From assembly GCF_964340395.1 (NCBI RefSeq), contig NC_135570.1, positions 13,996,322 to 14,060,321 on the forward strand: a stretch of 64,000 nucleotides of DNA, in the 5' to 3' direction. The DNA comes from Glandiceps talaboti (lineage: Eukaryota > Hemichordata > Enteropneusta > Spengelidae). Both the position numbers and the translations under genes were made by a program. Shown here piece by piece: positions 15,101 through 30,100 of the stretch. The notes beneath the pieces are model-generated. The model did not search any database and had not been told where the DNA came from. It was given only the letters and a program-made list of their open reading frames with translations. How positions within the stretch are numbered: position 1 is the stretch's first letter; every line of letters starts with the position of its first letter.

Positions 15101-18100
15101 AAAAAAATCAATGTTGTTTTCTCTGCAGTCAAACTTGGCCAATGTCCAGTCGTCAATCCATTCATGTCCAAAATGGTGACCACCGATACTTGCTCCTCCG
15201 ACACCGATTGTCCAGGAAGGACGAAATGTTGTTACAACGGCATGGTTCATACTTGTATGGCTCCCTGGATAGTAGAAAAACCAGGTGTATGTCCAGCAAC
15301 CAATCCACTGACAACTCCTCTCCGTACCACCTGTACAACTGAATGTGTCACTGACCTGGACTGTGTGACTGACTGGAAATGTTGTACTGACGGAGGATGT
15401 AGTATGGTCTGTAGACCACCCAATAAAGTCAACAAGAACAAGATGGTGGACACACATAGAATCACACCCATGGGTGTTACCATGACAACTACTACTAGCA
15501 TGCTGACGGGCACAAGTAAGAGAGACAGTTATTTTACAATCATGGCGGGGTAATAAATTTCCATATGTTAGTAGACTGAGTCATATTTATAAGTTTCATT
15601 GGTGCACCTTACATCTAACCAGCATATGATAGAAAGTTTATCTAGTGTTTTGACAATCACCCAAAAAGTTACAAAGCTACAGGTATCTAAAGGGTACCGA
15701 AAGTGGTAAAGTGCTCGATAAAGTGCTCAGTTTGATGCGCAGTTTGTAGTTTTGTGCAAAGTGCTCAATCGAGCACTTTATCGAGCACTTTGGCAATTTT
15801 TCCACCTTTACATACCTCAAAGCTAGGTAAATTTTCAGTGTAACTAATACCATAGTAATTATAACTTTAGGCCAAAAATTTTTTTTAAATGGTTTGTGTT
15901 CAGCGCACGCATCACTTAAATACCCTCGCATCAGTTTTTGTGTGTGTTTGTCCAGCCCATGCAGTCTGCAGATCCGTGAAACTGTCCTGACCAGGAACAA
16001 TTTTTGTTTTGCCTTGGAGATGTTTCATTTAGAGAAGCTTTTGTTGGAGTAGAAGAGGGATCAATTAAACTGTCTTAAATTTTCAGGTTAAAAGAGAACG
16101 GTCAATCAAAACAGAAGACTAGATGTTATTCATTTTATAAAGAAAGAAAGAAAAAAAAAGAAAGAAAGGAAAGAGAAAAAATGAATAAATAAATGAAATA
16201 CTAGATTATATGTTCCCTTCTCCCTGTGGTTAATCCCATATTCCTGTTGACATTGCAGCCAAATTTGGTAAATGTTGGATTGTATGGTCCCTGCTCCCTG
16301 TGGTTAATCCTATATTCTTGTTTACATTACAGCTAAATCTGGTGAATGTCCTAATATGTCTCCCTATGGATGGAACTTTGGTGTGTGTATGACTCACTGT
16401 ACTGTTGATACAGACTGTCCTAATGATAACAAGTGCTGCTCCAATGGATGTGGATTCCAGTGTATGCCACCAATGAACCCAAGTAAGTTTAACTTCCCTA
16501 CCTTTTTGTACCCCCTCCCCCTCCCCCTCTCCAATCTTGAATGATAGGAAGTGCTGCTCCAATGGCTGTGGATTCCAGTATATGCCAAAACAAACCCAAG
16601 TAAGTTTAACATCCCCAATTCTATCCTCTTTACCCTTCCTCCACCCCTCTCCCCCTCGCCATACGTACAATCTCAAATGTTAACAAGTGTTGTCCCAATG
16701 GATATGGATTTCTACATATATATTTAGTATGTGTAACAGGTCCTCTTCCACCATATACGTGTACTGTCATAAACTTGAGAACAATACAAATTTAATTTTC
16801 AACCCCTGGCCAGTGAATTTTGCACTTAGCTACCAACTTTGACTAGATTGGATATCTGAACCTTAATCACCTGTGGTGGCACTATTTTGAAAAAAGGAGA
16901 AATATGATAAAGTTACAAGTTGCATGCTAACTGTGAGTTATTGTGAGAAATGAAAAGAATTGCAGGATAACTGACATTTCAGTAACCTCACAGATTATTC
17001 GTAATGTTAGGAACAAATTGTAGGAGACTGCGAGGCCTGGTGTCCTCTCACTTACCTCGTACGAGGTTATGACCTAAACTCGCACACAGTCACAGAACTG
17101 CAAGTTAATGAGGAAAAGGTATCTGTCTAAGTGATAACATCATAACCCTTTCCAATTCTGTTCTTTGCAGCCAAGATTGGTACCTGTCCATTTGTCCAAA
17201 AACGTGACCTGGACGTCTGTCAACACGTTGTCGACATCTGCACCGAAGATTCTGACTGCACTGGTAACAACAAGTGCTGCAACACAGGATGTGGTCTGCG
17301 ATGTGTTGTACCTGATGTAGACAGTGAGTACATTCTCATCAAACCAGTAACAAGCAGTTTTTGCTCTGACATGACAATAGCAACTTTCTTAGTTGGGAAA
17401 TCTGTAAGACAAAATTGTGATATAGTGCAGCGAAAATGAAGTAAAAGCACCCATAAAAAACTCCTGGTAATGTTCATTTCTTACAGCCACCATCTGCCAA
17501 TCATTATCAACTACTTGTACCAAGATCTGTATTGAGGGTTACGCCACTGATGTCGATGGCTGTGAAATCTGTAAATGTAAGAAGCCAGAGAATAGATGCA
17601 ATCCCGTGAACTGTGACCTTTACTGTCCATACACCTTTGCTACTGACAATCAAGGATGTGATATCTGCAAGTGTAAGAAACCAGGTGGGTACAAGTGTAC
17701 AGTGCTATGTTCATATCTGTAATTGTAAGAAACCAGGTGGGTACAAGTGTACAGTGCTATGTTCATATCTGTAAGTGTAAGAAACTAGGTGGGTACAAGC
17801 GTACAGTACTATGTTCGATATCTGCAAGTGTAAGAGACCAGGTGGGTGCAATTGCACAAGTGTACAGTACTATATTCACATCTGCAAGTGTAGGAAACCA
17901 GGTGGGTACAATTGCGCAAGTGTACAGTACTATGTTCATATCAGCGAGTGTAAGAAACCAGGTGGGTGCAAGTAATAAATACCGTATTATGTTCATATCT
18001 GCAAGTGTAAGATCGATCGATCGATTGATTGATTGAAAGATGCTTTAGTACATTTTCTGTCATATTTTGATATAATACTTAATGCATATTTATCATACAG

Positions 18101-21100
18101 TGATGCCTTCCATGAATATGATGTCGCCAGTTGTCAGTTCTGTCTTCTGTAAACCCATCACTCCAGACACATGCACTGTGACTTGTAGCAATGGCTATGC
18201 AACTAACGCTGTTGGATGTGAAGTCTGTGGTTGTAGAAAACCAAGTGAGTATTTAGAATAGCACACTAATTGTAGACAGTCAAAGAGATTCTTGAAGTAG
18301 CAAGGGTTTATATTTCATTGTATGTAGCACGCCCTCACATGACCAAAAAGTGTATAGTCCTACAACTTATTGACCAATCAATAGTTACAGCCCATGACAC
18401 CCAAGTAAAGTGATTGCACTGTGTCCCACAGTCATTTATAGTGTTCAGATTAAGCATAAAAGTATACTGTTCCAATTGCTTGACTTAAGTGTTATGAGTT
18501 GTATAATTTCATGTGATTTCTTGATAAATATGTGAACTTAAAGAAACTTATGTTTGTGATCTTGACAGAGACAATCTGTACTCCAATGACTGCGTGTGCC
18601 ATGTATTGCCCATATGGTTTTGCCACCAACACTGAGGGATGTGATATGTGTATGTGCAAACAACCCAGTAAGTTATTTTCACACAAATATACATTCATGC
18701 TGTAGTGATTTAAAAGGCCCACTTTGACAAAGGATTCGACATTAGGTGTAAAAAACAGTTTTCTGACAAAGCTATAGAAAAAGTTGGCCCAGAACAAAAG
18801 AATAATCCTATGTAATCCTTATGGCTTCACTGTTAAGTTATCATTAATGCGAGAACCTGGGATTGAAACCCTGGCCTTTAAAAGCGTACTTACACAAAAG
18901 CACTGAATGCTTAATATTATCCTGGTAGTTGAGCCTTCGGTTTTCTAAGATAGACACAAACTAAAACTATTGTCATAACATGTTGATGCAACAGTGATAA
19001 GCTATTGAATGGACGTTGCTGTAATTATAGTCTCAGTAGGGAGGTTCTCTGAAAACTAGTTTATTTAGAGTTTCATGAACTTGTAGTGCTGTTTTGAGAC
19101 TTCCAATGTTTACACTGTCTTGATTACAGGGTGATTAGAATTGCACAACAGAGGAATCACTATCACCCACTTGTGTAATCTATCACTTTGAAGAACAATA
19201 GATTTAGTTTGTGCCTATCTTAGTAAACAGAAGGTTGGATTATATGTCTACATACATAATGTACTTTGATATGAATTGAAATGCTATCAAATACAGAATA
19301 TCACCAGATCCTATCGTAGATGCAAAACTTGAGGAACAAAAGTCTGAAGTAGGAATGACTGGATTTTTCTAGCGATGACTTACACGTGACGTACTTTCTG
19401 TTATCTACTCCACTCAGCTATTTCATATGTGGATGTAGGCATGTAAAATTTGACAAAAATTGTGAAGAATGAAAACAAACCATTGAAATAAATTTGCTAA
19501 GAGCTTCGTCCTCTCTCCTCTCTACAGCTATTTCTTTAGTGGATGTTGGTTTGTGTACTCCACTGACTGAAGAAACTTGTAATAAGGTGACTAGCTGTCC
19601 TAATGGTTTTGCTACCAATACCCAAGGTTGTGAAATCTGCAAGTGTAAGATAACAAGTAAGATGCTATAAATATATATTATTATTTTCCATGAAAATGAA
19701 TTATTCCACGCCAATATGTAATCATTACAGTGTCTGTTTTAATGTCTAGTTTAACCTCAGATGATAAAATGAATTCCAACCATGAATATTCATACTCTGT
19801 AGGTCATAAGGTCACATCAGCTGTAGGTCGCATAAGGTCACATAGTTGAAGGTCAAGGTCATATCAATTTTAAGTCATGAGATCACATATATGTACGCCA
19901 TTGAGTCACATCAGCTGTAGGTCATAGTCACATCTGTAGGTCATAGGGTCACATCATATTTAGGTCATAGGGTCACATCTGTAGGTCATAGGGTCACATC
20001 AGCTGTAGGTCATAGGGTCACATCTGTAGGTCATAGGGTCACATCATCTGTAGGTCAAGGTCACACAATCGATCATAATGTCATCAGTTGTAGGTCATAA
20101 GGTCACACAACAGTAAGTCATAAGGTCATACAACAGGTCATAAGGTCACAATCAGCACACGTGATCATTGTTGATATATTGTACACTTTCCATACAGAAA
20201 CTGAATGTACAACCATGGATACCTGCACCAAGAAGTGTCCATTTGGATTTGCCACTGATAACACTGGCTGTGATATCTGTAAATGCAAGATGCCATGTAA
20301 GTATTTGCAACAACTACGTCTATCAACTTGGTATAGATAGAGAACTTGAACTCCAGTCCCGAGTTTCAACATTTTAGGCATTTTATGAAATAGACACATG
20401 AACAGAAAGACCAAACAAATCATTGCCAATATTGTGGATTACTCCCATTGTTTAATATATGAAATGTATATGATTTGTTTGTTTCTGTGTTGTAGCCACC
20501 TGCCAAGCCATAAACACCGACATGTGTAACAAAGATTGTCCATTCGGCTATTCAACCAACATGTTTGGATGTGAGGTATGTGAGTGCAAACAACCAGACA
20601 GTGCTTGCCCCAGAATCACCATGGAAACATGTGCTATCAAGGAAACCTGTGCATTTGGATTGATTACTGACGTAACTGGCTGTGAAATCTGTAAATGTAA
20701 AATGCCAAGTAAGTTTGTGTCTGTCCACCAAATTCAACCCATAACACGTTAAAGGGGTACAAGCTGATGTTTATACATTTTTGGACTTAATATTTCCTGC
20801 ATATATTAAAACGTACTCACAATATTTACTTACTGAAGTATTTTTAACCATCACTTGCAACTAAACTCAAACCTGGTACTAGAATATATAACTTATAAAC
20901 GATCCGATGATGTAATTTATTTTACGTACCAAAAAATGTACATGAACTCCGTACTATGCAATTAACAGTTCTAACAATGCCAGAACACAAATTGTAATGT
21001 TATAGAAGGTATACTAGCAAGATTTTATGTGAGTATTTTCAGTTGCGTAAAAAAAGTGTATAACCTCAGCTTGTGCCACTTTAAGTATTTTCACTGTTTA

Positions 21101-24100
21101 CCACAATTGTTTATTACATTCATATTATTTGCTTGAATTCTGATACTACATCAGTATGTGTTCTTTCTATGTGTATATATTGGCCAAGAAAGACAATAAA
21201 TATGTTATTAAATGTGGCCTTTCTAATGCAGTCAATTTATGAACAATGTTATTTGCTAACAAATAAAGAACTGATTACAGCAGGAATGGTAGTGTCACAA
21301 CTGACTTGACACTCTATGTACAAAAAGATTAGGGTATATGTGATGATGTCATCACCAGAGGTTTTCCCATAAACCCATGCAGGAAAATGGCCGAACACCT
21401 GTCAAATTAGTAGCTAAGGGCTTCCTTACAAGATTTCAAAGTTGAATATGGTAATAAGGTGTAATGTGATCACCAGAAATCATATTAACTAGATAACAAT
21501 AATCAATGCAAGTGTACTGAAGGTCTGAGTGAACTTTTCCTTTAACTGTTTCCGATATAGTAACCAATTGTTTATTTATTATTTACTCAGCAACTTGTAC
21601 TCCACTGTCCCCACTTACCTGTAAACTGAACTGTCCCTATGGAATGGCTACTGACTTCAAGGGTTGTGAAACATGCATGTGTAAGAAACCAGGTATGATT
21701 TGTTTGTTTGTTATGTCATCTCTCTTTGAATGAACAATTTCAATCTTAAAAATACTCTGCACACATTACCTTAGAGTGTGGTATCGTACAAATCATGAAA
21801 AAACAAAATGAAATATAGAAGGCTCACAGTGGATATTAGAGAGGGGTTTAGATACACGCTTAAAATGCGTACACACATGGGAGCATTATTGTGCAGGTGT
21901 ATGTGTAATGTCACGTACAAAGTTGTGTTCAGTTATGCGTTCAGAACACAAACGTGAATGACAGTGGAACATGCACGCGCACATTGGCATCTTCTGTCCA
22001 GAAGTCCACACACATGACTTTGTTTTGTCGGTATTTGTCAGTATTTTTGCCATTTTTCCTGCAACTACCCAAACAACAAACCGAACAACTAGTTTACAGT
22101 TATGTTTCCAAACTTTGATATAAAAAACACAACATTTTAATAATACAAGAAAAATGACAAAAACGTAACACATATTTACGGTTACTCCTGTCAATTGAAA
22201 ATTTGAAACAAACTTTGATGATTTTAATAGAAAGTATACTTACAAAAAGATGGAAAAGTTATATGAATCTGAAAAAAAATCCTCAGAAAATGTGCCTAAA
22301 GGATGTTGGATAGACATTTAATGAAAGATCTAAAAATGATGATTTCTGGAAATGATCTATTCTGTGTCCTCTTTGTTAATAGTAACCCAATGTTCACCTG
22401 TCACCAATGAGATGTGTACCAAGATGTGTCCATTTGGTTTAGCCACTGACAGACAGGGTTGTGAGATCTGCCAATGTAAACAACCTGGTAAGTATAGCCA
22501 CTGACAGACAGGGCTGTGAGATCTGCCAATGTAAACAACCTGGTAAGTATAGCCACTGACAGACAGGGCTGTGAGATCTGCCAATGTAAACAACCTGGTA
22601 AGTATAGCCACTGACAGACAGGGTTGTGAGAGCTGCCAAAGTAAACAACCTGGTAAGTATAGCCACTGATAGACAGGGTTGTGAGAGCTGCCAATGTAAA
22701 CAACCTGGTAAGTATAGCCACTGACAGACAGGGCTGTGAGATCTGCCAATGTAAACAACCTGGTAAGTATAGCCACTGACAGACAGGGCTGTGAGATCTG
22801 CCAAAGTAAACAACCTGGTAAGTATAGCCACTGACAGACAGGGCTGTGAGATCTGCCAAAGTAAACAACCTGGTAAGTATAGCCACTGACAGACAGGGCT
22901 GTGAGATCTGCCAATGTAAACAACCTGGTAAGTGTAGCCACTGACAGACAGGGATGTGAGAGCTGCCAATGTAAACAACCTGGTAAGTATAGCCACTGAC
23001 AGACAGGGTTGTGAGATCTGCCAAAGTAAACAACCTGGTAAGTATGTGAGTGTTGTCTGTATCAGGTTTTTTTACCAAAGGAAATTGTAGGGGTGAGAAA
23101 AGTCAAACAGTGCTATGCAAATTTATTCCATTTTAATGCTATGTCATGAATATGTTAATGAGTGTATTTGCATGATTCTGTTGATATGGTAACATACGAC
23201 TGTCATATGATACCAGTTATATAGTAATGAGGCTATCACATGATTCCATAGATATGGTAATGAGTGTGTGACATGATTTCATAGATATTATAATGAGTTT
23301 ATCACATGATTTCATAGATATAGTAATGAGTTTATCACATGATTTCATAGATATAGTAATGAGTTTATCACACGATTTCATAGATATGGTAATGAGTTTA
23401 TCACATGATTTCATAGATATGGTAATGAGTTTATCACATGATTTCATAGATATGGTAATGAGTTTATCACATGATTTCATAGATATGGTAATGAGTTTAT
23501 CACACGATTTCATAGATATGGTAATGAGCATGTCACCAATGGACAAAGCTTTGTCAGCGTCTAACACTATGATGTGTAAACCAGTCACATGTGAGATAGC
23601 CTGTACAGATGGATTCGCTACCGATATGCTGGGCTGTGAGACCTGTTCTTGCAAGACTCCAGGTAAAGACAGATTTAGTCAAGACCACAGACCCCAAAAA
23701 ATTGTCATTGTGGGAACTCGATCCTTGATCACTCAGATATTTACAAAGATTGAATTTCAAGAAATGGCCACAATAATGAATATTTAAGGCTACCCAAACC
23801 ATTACTTATATATAAGTTATAAAAATAAGCTACAGTTTAGTTTCTGTAGGATTGCGAACTTCAACTGAAATATATTTCAGGTTAACAGTCTGAAACAGCG
23901 CCCTCACACATACGGCCCCTTTCAGGATTAAGACCGTTTACGTTGAGGGCACTGTGGCATGATGTGTCTAACAGTTTCAGGTTTATAACATACTGCTTAG
24001 TCTAGTTCCTGACAGGAACCGTATTCTGTACTACAGTGTACTTCATCACTATCCCAGTCTAGTCAAAACCCTGACAAAAGGCGTTAATTATGGTTCAACC

Positions 24101-27100
24101 TCACGGTGAGCGAGGTGCAAATGGCGCATGTCAGTAGTAATCCATCACAAATTGACAGGCTGTCGTCATCGGTCATTAATATTCATTTTGGTACAGCTGT
24201 TTTGACGATGTCCAATGTCCAACAAGGACTCCACCTACAGTCTATTTAAACTAAAATCACATGGGGACGCAACGACATCATCATCATGTTTATATGAACG
24301 CTGTAGGAGGGAGCACAGAAATCTGTGTGGGTTGTCAGGGATTTGACTAGACTGGGATAGTGATGAAGTACATTGTATTACAGAATACAGTCCCTGTCAG
24401 GAACTAGACTACATACTGCTTGGATAGGAATTTTGAATTTGATGAAATCAACGTTCTTTTAGATTTGTACTGACAAAGTAATCTTTACCAGGTGTTATAT
24501 TTTTTTTTAGGTATATTCTTAGTTAATTTCTGGTTGATATTTTTTGTTTTCTTTTTAGTATCTGAATGTACAGTAAAACTGAATAAAATCAAGTGTCCCA
24601 TGATGGAATTGTGTCCATATGGTTTGGCTACCAACATGAAAGGATGTGAAATCTGTCAATGCAAACAACCAGGTAGGTGTTGTATGTTATTACATATGTA
24701 CCAGAGATTACTTGCACTGGGGTGCACATGTACTAGTGGTATTTGCACTGCAGTGCAATACCGAAAACAGTATTGCATACCTGAATGCAAATGTTACTTT
24801 GTTTTGTTTTGCTTTTTTTTGAGTTTTGTTTGAGCCTCAGTTTCAATATTTTGGGTTAATCTCCCAGACTGCATCAGCTGTTCCTGATAAAGCGGGAATG
24901 AACTTGAAATGTTAGATAAATCATCGCATCAGTGCAGTAAGGTCGTATCTGCCTATTTCAATTGCTTAGCAGATACGTCAACCTTACTGCACTGACGCGA
25001 TGAAATGTCTATTCATATGAATGAAACTAAGTGATAAGATTCTTATTAGAAAAATTGAACAAAAACTTTATTAATGAGAAAAATTAACTAAAGATTGCTC
25101 AAATTATGACTCTACTTTGTGTGTTTGTTTTTAGTGATGTGTACTCCAGTAACTCAAATGACCTGCACTGAGAACTGTAACTATGGTTACGCAACTGACA
25201 ACAACGGATGTGAAGTCTGCAAGTGTAAGAAGCCAAGTAAGTATTACTTCCACTGTTTCAAGAGAAAAACAAACGACAATATGTTGATAGTTTACTAGTA
25301 TTGGATACCAACTTTGAGTTTGTTGAATAAACAGAGATAAGTCCAACTACAGAGAATACACACTTCATGGAGAGACTAGAACTTGAGGAGATAGGCACGA
25401 GTTCGATGTAAAATGACAGGAAAATTGCTCCAAATGAGGTTGAATTTGAAACTTTTTATTTTTGTGTTTCGGTCCTGCTCAAAGGACTTTTATCAGGAAT
25501 CTAAAAATGAATTAAAAAAAAGTGGATAAACCAACTTCGTGTTCACATCTACTACAACAGTAACAGACATTGATGAAGTTACTCTAAGATGTAAGAGATA
25601 ATATCGACTATAAACAACAGGGTGCATGCACACTTAGTAGTTGCTTTGTCAGATAATATTAGTTCACCTTTCATGTAGTCCAAAGTGTTTGTAACTCAGG
25701 CACACTGTGATAGAGCTGTTACAATATAAGTAATTCTACTTTGAACATGTGCATTCCATTATAGTTATTTGAATATTTGAAATATTTTACATATTGACAC
25801 TCGATAATATATATTTATCACTTTTTGTAATTTTTCAGTTATGGAGTGCACTCCTATGACAACTGATAAATGTTTGAAGACATGTACTTATGGCTATGCC
25901 ACTAACCATCACGGCTGTGAAATGTGCAAGTGTAAACAACCCAGTAAGTATGCTAAGTTTCAAAGACACGCTATATATGTTACATGGCGACCCTTAAATA
26001 CACATTCACCAAGACAACAAGTAACACTGAAGTGAAGCACTTTATCTATGTGCTACACCCATTTATAGCATTCATATCAAGTGTAAAAGTATACTGTTTC
26101 ATTTGCTAATACAACGAGTAACATTGAAGTAAACCACTTTCTCTATGTGCTACATTTGTTTATAGCATTCATATCAAGTGTAAAAGTATAGTTTCATTTG
26201 CTAATACAATAAGTAACACTGGTCTCAATAAAACTCAACTCAAAGGGTTCCCAAAAAGTTCTGACTAGTTTTTACCCTGTTAACAGAGCGTTATCAGGTC
26301 TGGTACAATAATTTTCATATACTGATTTGTTGTTTGTTTATTTCAGCAACCACTGTCATCACTATGACAACCACTCCTTTCTGTCCACCCGTCAAGTGCC
26401 GTATGTATTGTGAGAACGGATGGGCTACAGATGAACAAGGCTGTGAAACCTGTCAATGCAAACAGAAAGGTAACGATAACAGTATTTAGCTGGATCAGCT
26501 TTTTGGTATTTCACTCCAGTAAAACGTGTAGTTCATCACTTTGTAACTTAAAAAATACTGTATTAAGAGTAAAAGGAATACTTTAAGGTTGTTAATCATG
26601 GAGGGATTAAAAATCTGCGCACTCAGACTTCAAGACATGGTAGTGATGTTTTGAATATGCATGACCGTCATTCCTAATGGGTGCTAAGTGAGCCAAAGTG
26701 TTGATTTTTTAATGATCAAAGTGAACTCGCCATCCCCAAAGTATAAACAATTGTAAACTGAGACCACTAACTGTCTGAGGTGTAAATGATTGGGCGTTGA
26801 CAGGATGTGTAAACAATGGATTAAAATCACTCATACAAATATGTTTGTCCTTAGTCAACTTTGACTATTGTTGTCTTTATGTCTTTAAATAGACAAATGT
26901 ACGTTGATAACTGACGAAGACTGTACCATCAAGAAGACCTGCCCATATGGACTTGCCACAAACTATAATGGTTGTGAAATCTGTAAATGCAAGCTGCCAG
27001 GTAATGTCACATACTAGTAAGACCAACAAAAAAAAATTTTGTTTCTGGTCAGGACATTTTGTCTAAAATGGTGCGATGACGTGCATTTTTTTTTTTAATT

Positions 27101-30100
27101 CTCAACAACCTTGTCACTCAATCTACTATTTATAGCAGTTACTGTTCTTTTTATTTACTACGTTAGAGCAAGTGTGTATGTGGGGCAGATGTCATTTGCT
27201 TGTTCATAATTGGCTGTGCAGCTGTCTTCACTGAAGTAGGGAGGGTTATTTTTGTGTTTCCCCTCAGATCTGAAGACTGCATGGGCTGGACAAACACACA
27301 CAAAAAAAGACCGACGCGAAGGGTATTTAAGTGATGCGAGCGCTGACCAGAAACAATTTTTTTTTTTGCATAATCAGGGTTTTTTACATTTCCTTGAATG
27401 GGTTGTTATAGACGTCCGTACAAGCACAAAATATTACCATGGAAAGTAAGCTATCTTCAAACTAAGATATACAGGAAAAAGAGATTATGGTAGCTGTGTT
27501 GCTATAATATTGTTATGATATGAATTGTTCAAACATGACATAATTTGATTCCCTTTTGTCCATCAGTAACCTGTTATGCCATTGACCACTCCGTCTGTCC
27601 AAAGAACTGTGCCAATGGCTTTGCCACCGATAGTAATGGCTGTGAAGTCTGCAAGTGCAAGATCATCCCAGTTGGTAAGCATATACACTGTACTACACTG
27701 TCAACTTTTTTTCAGAGACAGAATGATTTAGTATTATTTCACATCAAAAAGGAAAATGTGAAACATGGCGTTGTGAACATTATTTTGTAATCACATTGTA
27801 TGGAATAATTAATACTTACAAAATACTTAGGCTCAAAAATTCTTTTGGATTTGGTTCAGCATTGTGATTACAAAAGAAAAGTCACCCTCTGATCACAAGT
27901 TTGAGGTTTCAATGTTAGTGTTGTACAGAATGTCGATGTGAGTTATGGGCTTGGAAGGTCAAAGGTCAAATCCCTCAGAAGGGTTTAACTGTTTGAAAAG
28001 TGTGCATAACTGCAATCTGATTAAAATCCGATGTAGTGTACATGGTACAATTTCTTTTGGGGCTGTTACGTTTACTGTCGTTTGTTCTTTTATGAGTGCT
28101 TGTTACATACATCTGACACAATACCATAGGTTTTCCCGAACCACACGAGAGCACTGAGAAAGTGTAATGCGCCGAAACATACGGGTACAGTTCTTCAGAG
28201 TGCTCTGTTCAAAACGAGCACAAAGCGCAGACAATGATGTTATCATTATTGTTTGGTGGTTTTCTATAAGTTTCTTTCAATTTTTAATGTTGAGTGTTAT
28301 ATTGTAAGAAGGATTCTGGTTGGCTACTCGTAAGTACGAGATTGGTTGGGTTCGGGAAAACCTATGGTATTGTGTCAGATGTATGGGTACTCACAAAAGA
28401 ACAAACAGCAGTAAATGTAACAGCCAAAAAGAAATTGCGCTGTGTACACTACATCAGATTTTAATCAGATTGACATAACTGCTGACTTAATATAATTGTT
28501 AATACGGTCTGAACCAACGTGTGCTAAGATTCGTCATATACCCAATTTATTGGGTTCGGGAGAATGGGGGTTGGAGAGATATGAGGTATTGAATGAATTC
28601 AGGGAAACCCTACTTTTTGTAGTAAGCAAAGCAGAAAGGTGATGAATATGATGTCTGAATTTTTACAATTAAACAAAATTTTATTACTCTTTTTAACTCT
28701 GATCAAAGACATATACTTTATATGGCACTGACAACTTTCATAAAGTCAGCGCTTATCAAAAGGAACAGTGTAGTTTTCTTTTATAATGGATGCAGTAAAG
28801 ATTATATTCTGTTCTGTTCTATTCTATTCTATTCTATTCCATTCCATTCCATTCCATTCCAGTCTATTCTATTCTATTCTATTTTTTTCTATTCTATTCT
28901 ATAGTCATTAGAAGTATTGTGATTTGCCCAACTGTGGATACTTTAATGGCATTTGTATTATGTTTTATATTTTCTGTAGTTGATACAACCCACGGTAGAG
29001 GCAACCTTGTCTGTCCAGTAGTTGATGCCAATGTTTATGGCATTTGTATGAATGAATGCAGTAACGATGACGATTGCCGTGATTCCAAGCTTTGCTGCAG
29101 TAATGGATGTGGCACTACCTGTAGTGAACCAGTCACCCAAGGTAAGACAGTGATATCATAGTACACCAATCCACCCTAACCCCCCCCCCCCTTACACCAC
29201 CACCACCACCACCACCACCACTACCACCACCACCAGTGATTTGAGGTATAGACAATGTGATATAACAATGCACTCAGTCCACCCTAACACGTCCCACCCC
29301 CCACCCCCCACCCCCCAATCTAGTATCAGAAAGGGTCCACTCTCGTATATTCCCCAGTGTGTGACAAGTGATGTCAATTATAAATTATTGGTTTTTAGCA
29401 TCTTCTGACAGACATGTGTTTTCCATCCCTGATATAGTGGGCAGGACTCTGTAGTTAAGTGGTCTCACTGTACAGTATTTATGTATTTGTTACCAAACTA
29501 GGGGGTTAGATTCAAGGAAACAGATAATAATAGACCCTTACTGTAAAGCTGACACCAGCATGAAATAATGATTACAGTTACAGAACCACAAAGAAACAAA
29601 AAAAAATAAAGTTTATAAGATATACTGTAACATCACTTGGTTTTCTCTCTCTGTCTTTGTAACAGATGCTGTCTGCACTCCTGTTACCATGGAAACATGC
29701 AAACTAAACTGTTTCCATGGTTTGGCAACTGATTACAAGGGTTGTGAAATTTGCAAGTGTAAGATTATGCCTAAGAGAACTTACGAGACTATCTATTTAA
29801 CACCAACTCCAGTCTGCAAACGTGTCACCATGGAGACATGTTCAAAGACCTGCACTCATGGATATGCCACTGATCATTGGGGATGTGAAATATGTACTTG
29901 CAGAACACCTGGTAAGTCAACCAATCAAAGTTGATTGTATATATTGCTATGCAGAACACCTGTTACGTCAACCAATCAAAATATATGTTGCAGAACACCT
30001 GGTAAGGCTACCAGTAAACTTCTATGTTTGCATATAGGTGTCATGAATTAACTAATGTGTTGTATGGATTTTGCTCAGAATTTGTTTATAAAATATGATT

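Noticed and set aside
22357-23078. Three long minus-strand open frames (185-225 residues)
   Set aside because: They are reverse readings of the 55-bp exon-tail array. The repeat peptide appears in rotating frames and has no splice or start context.
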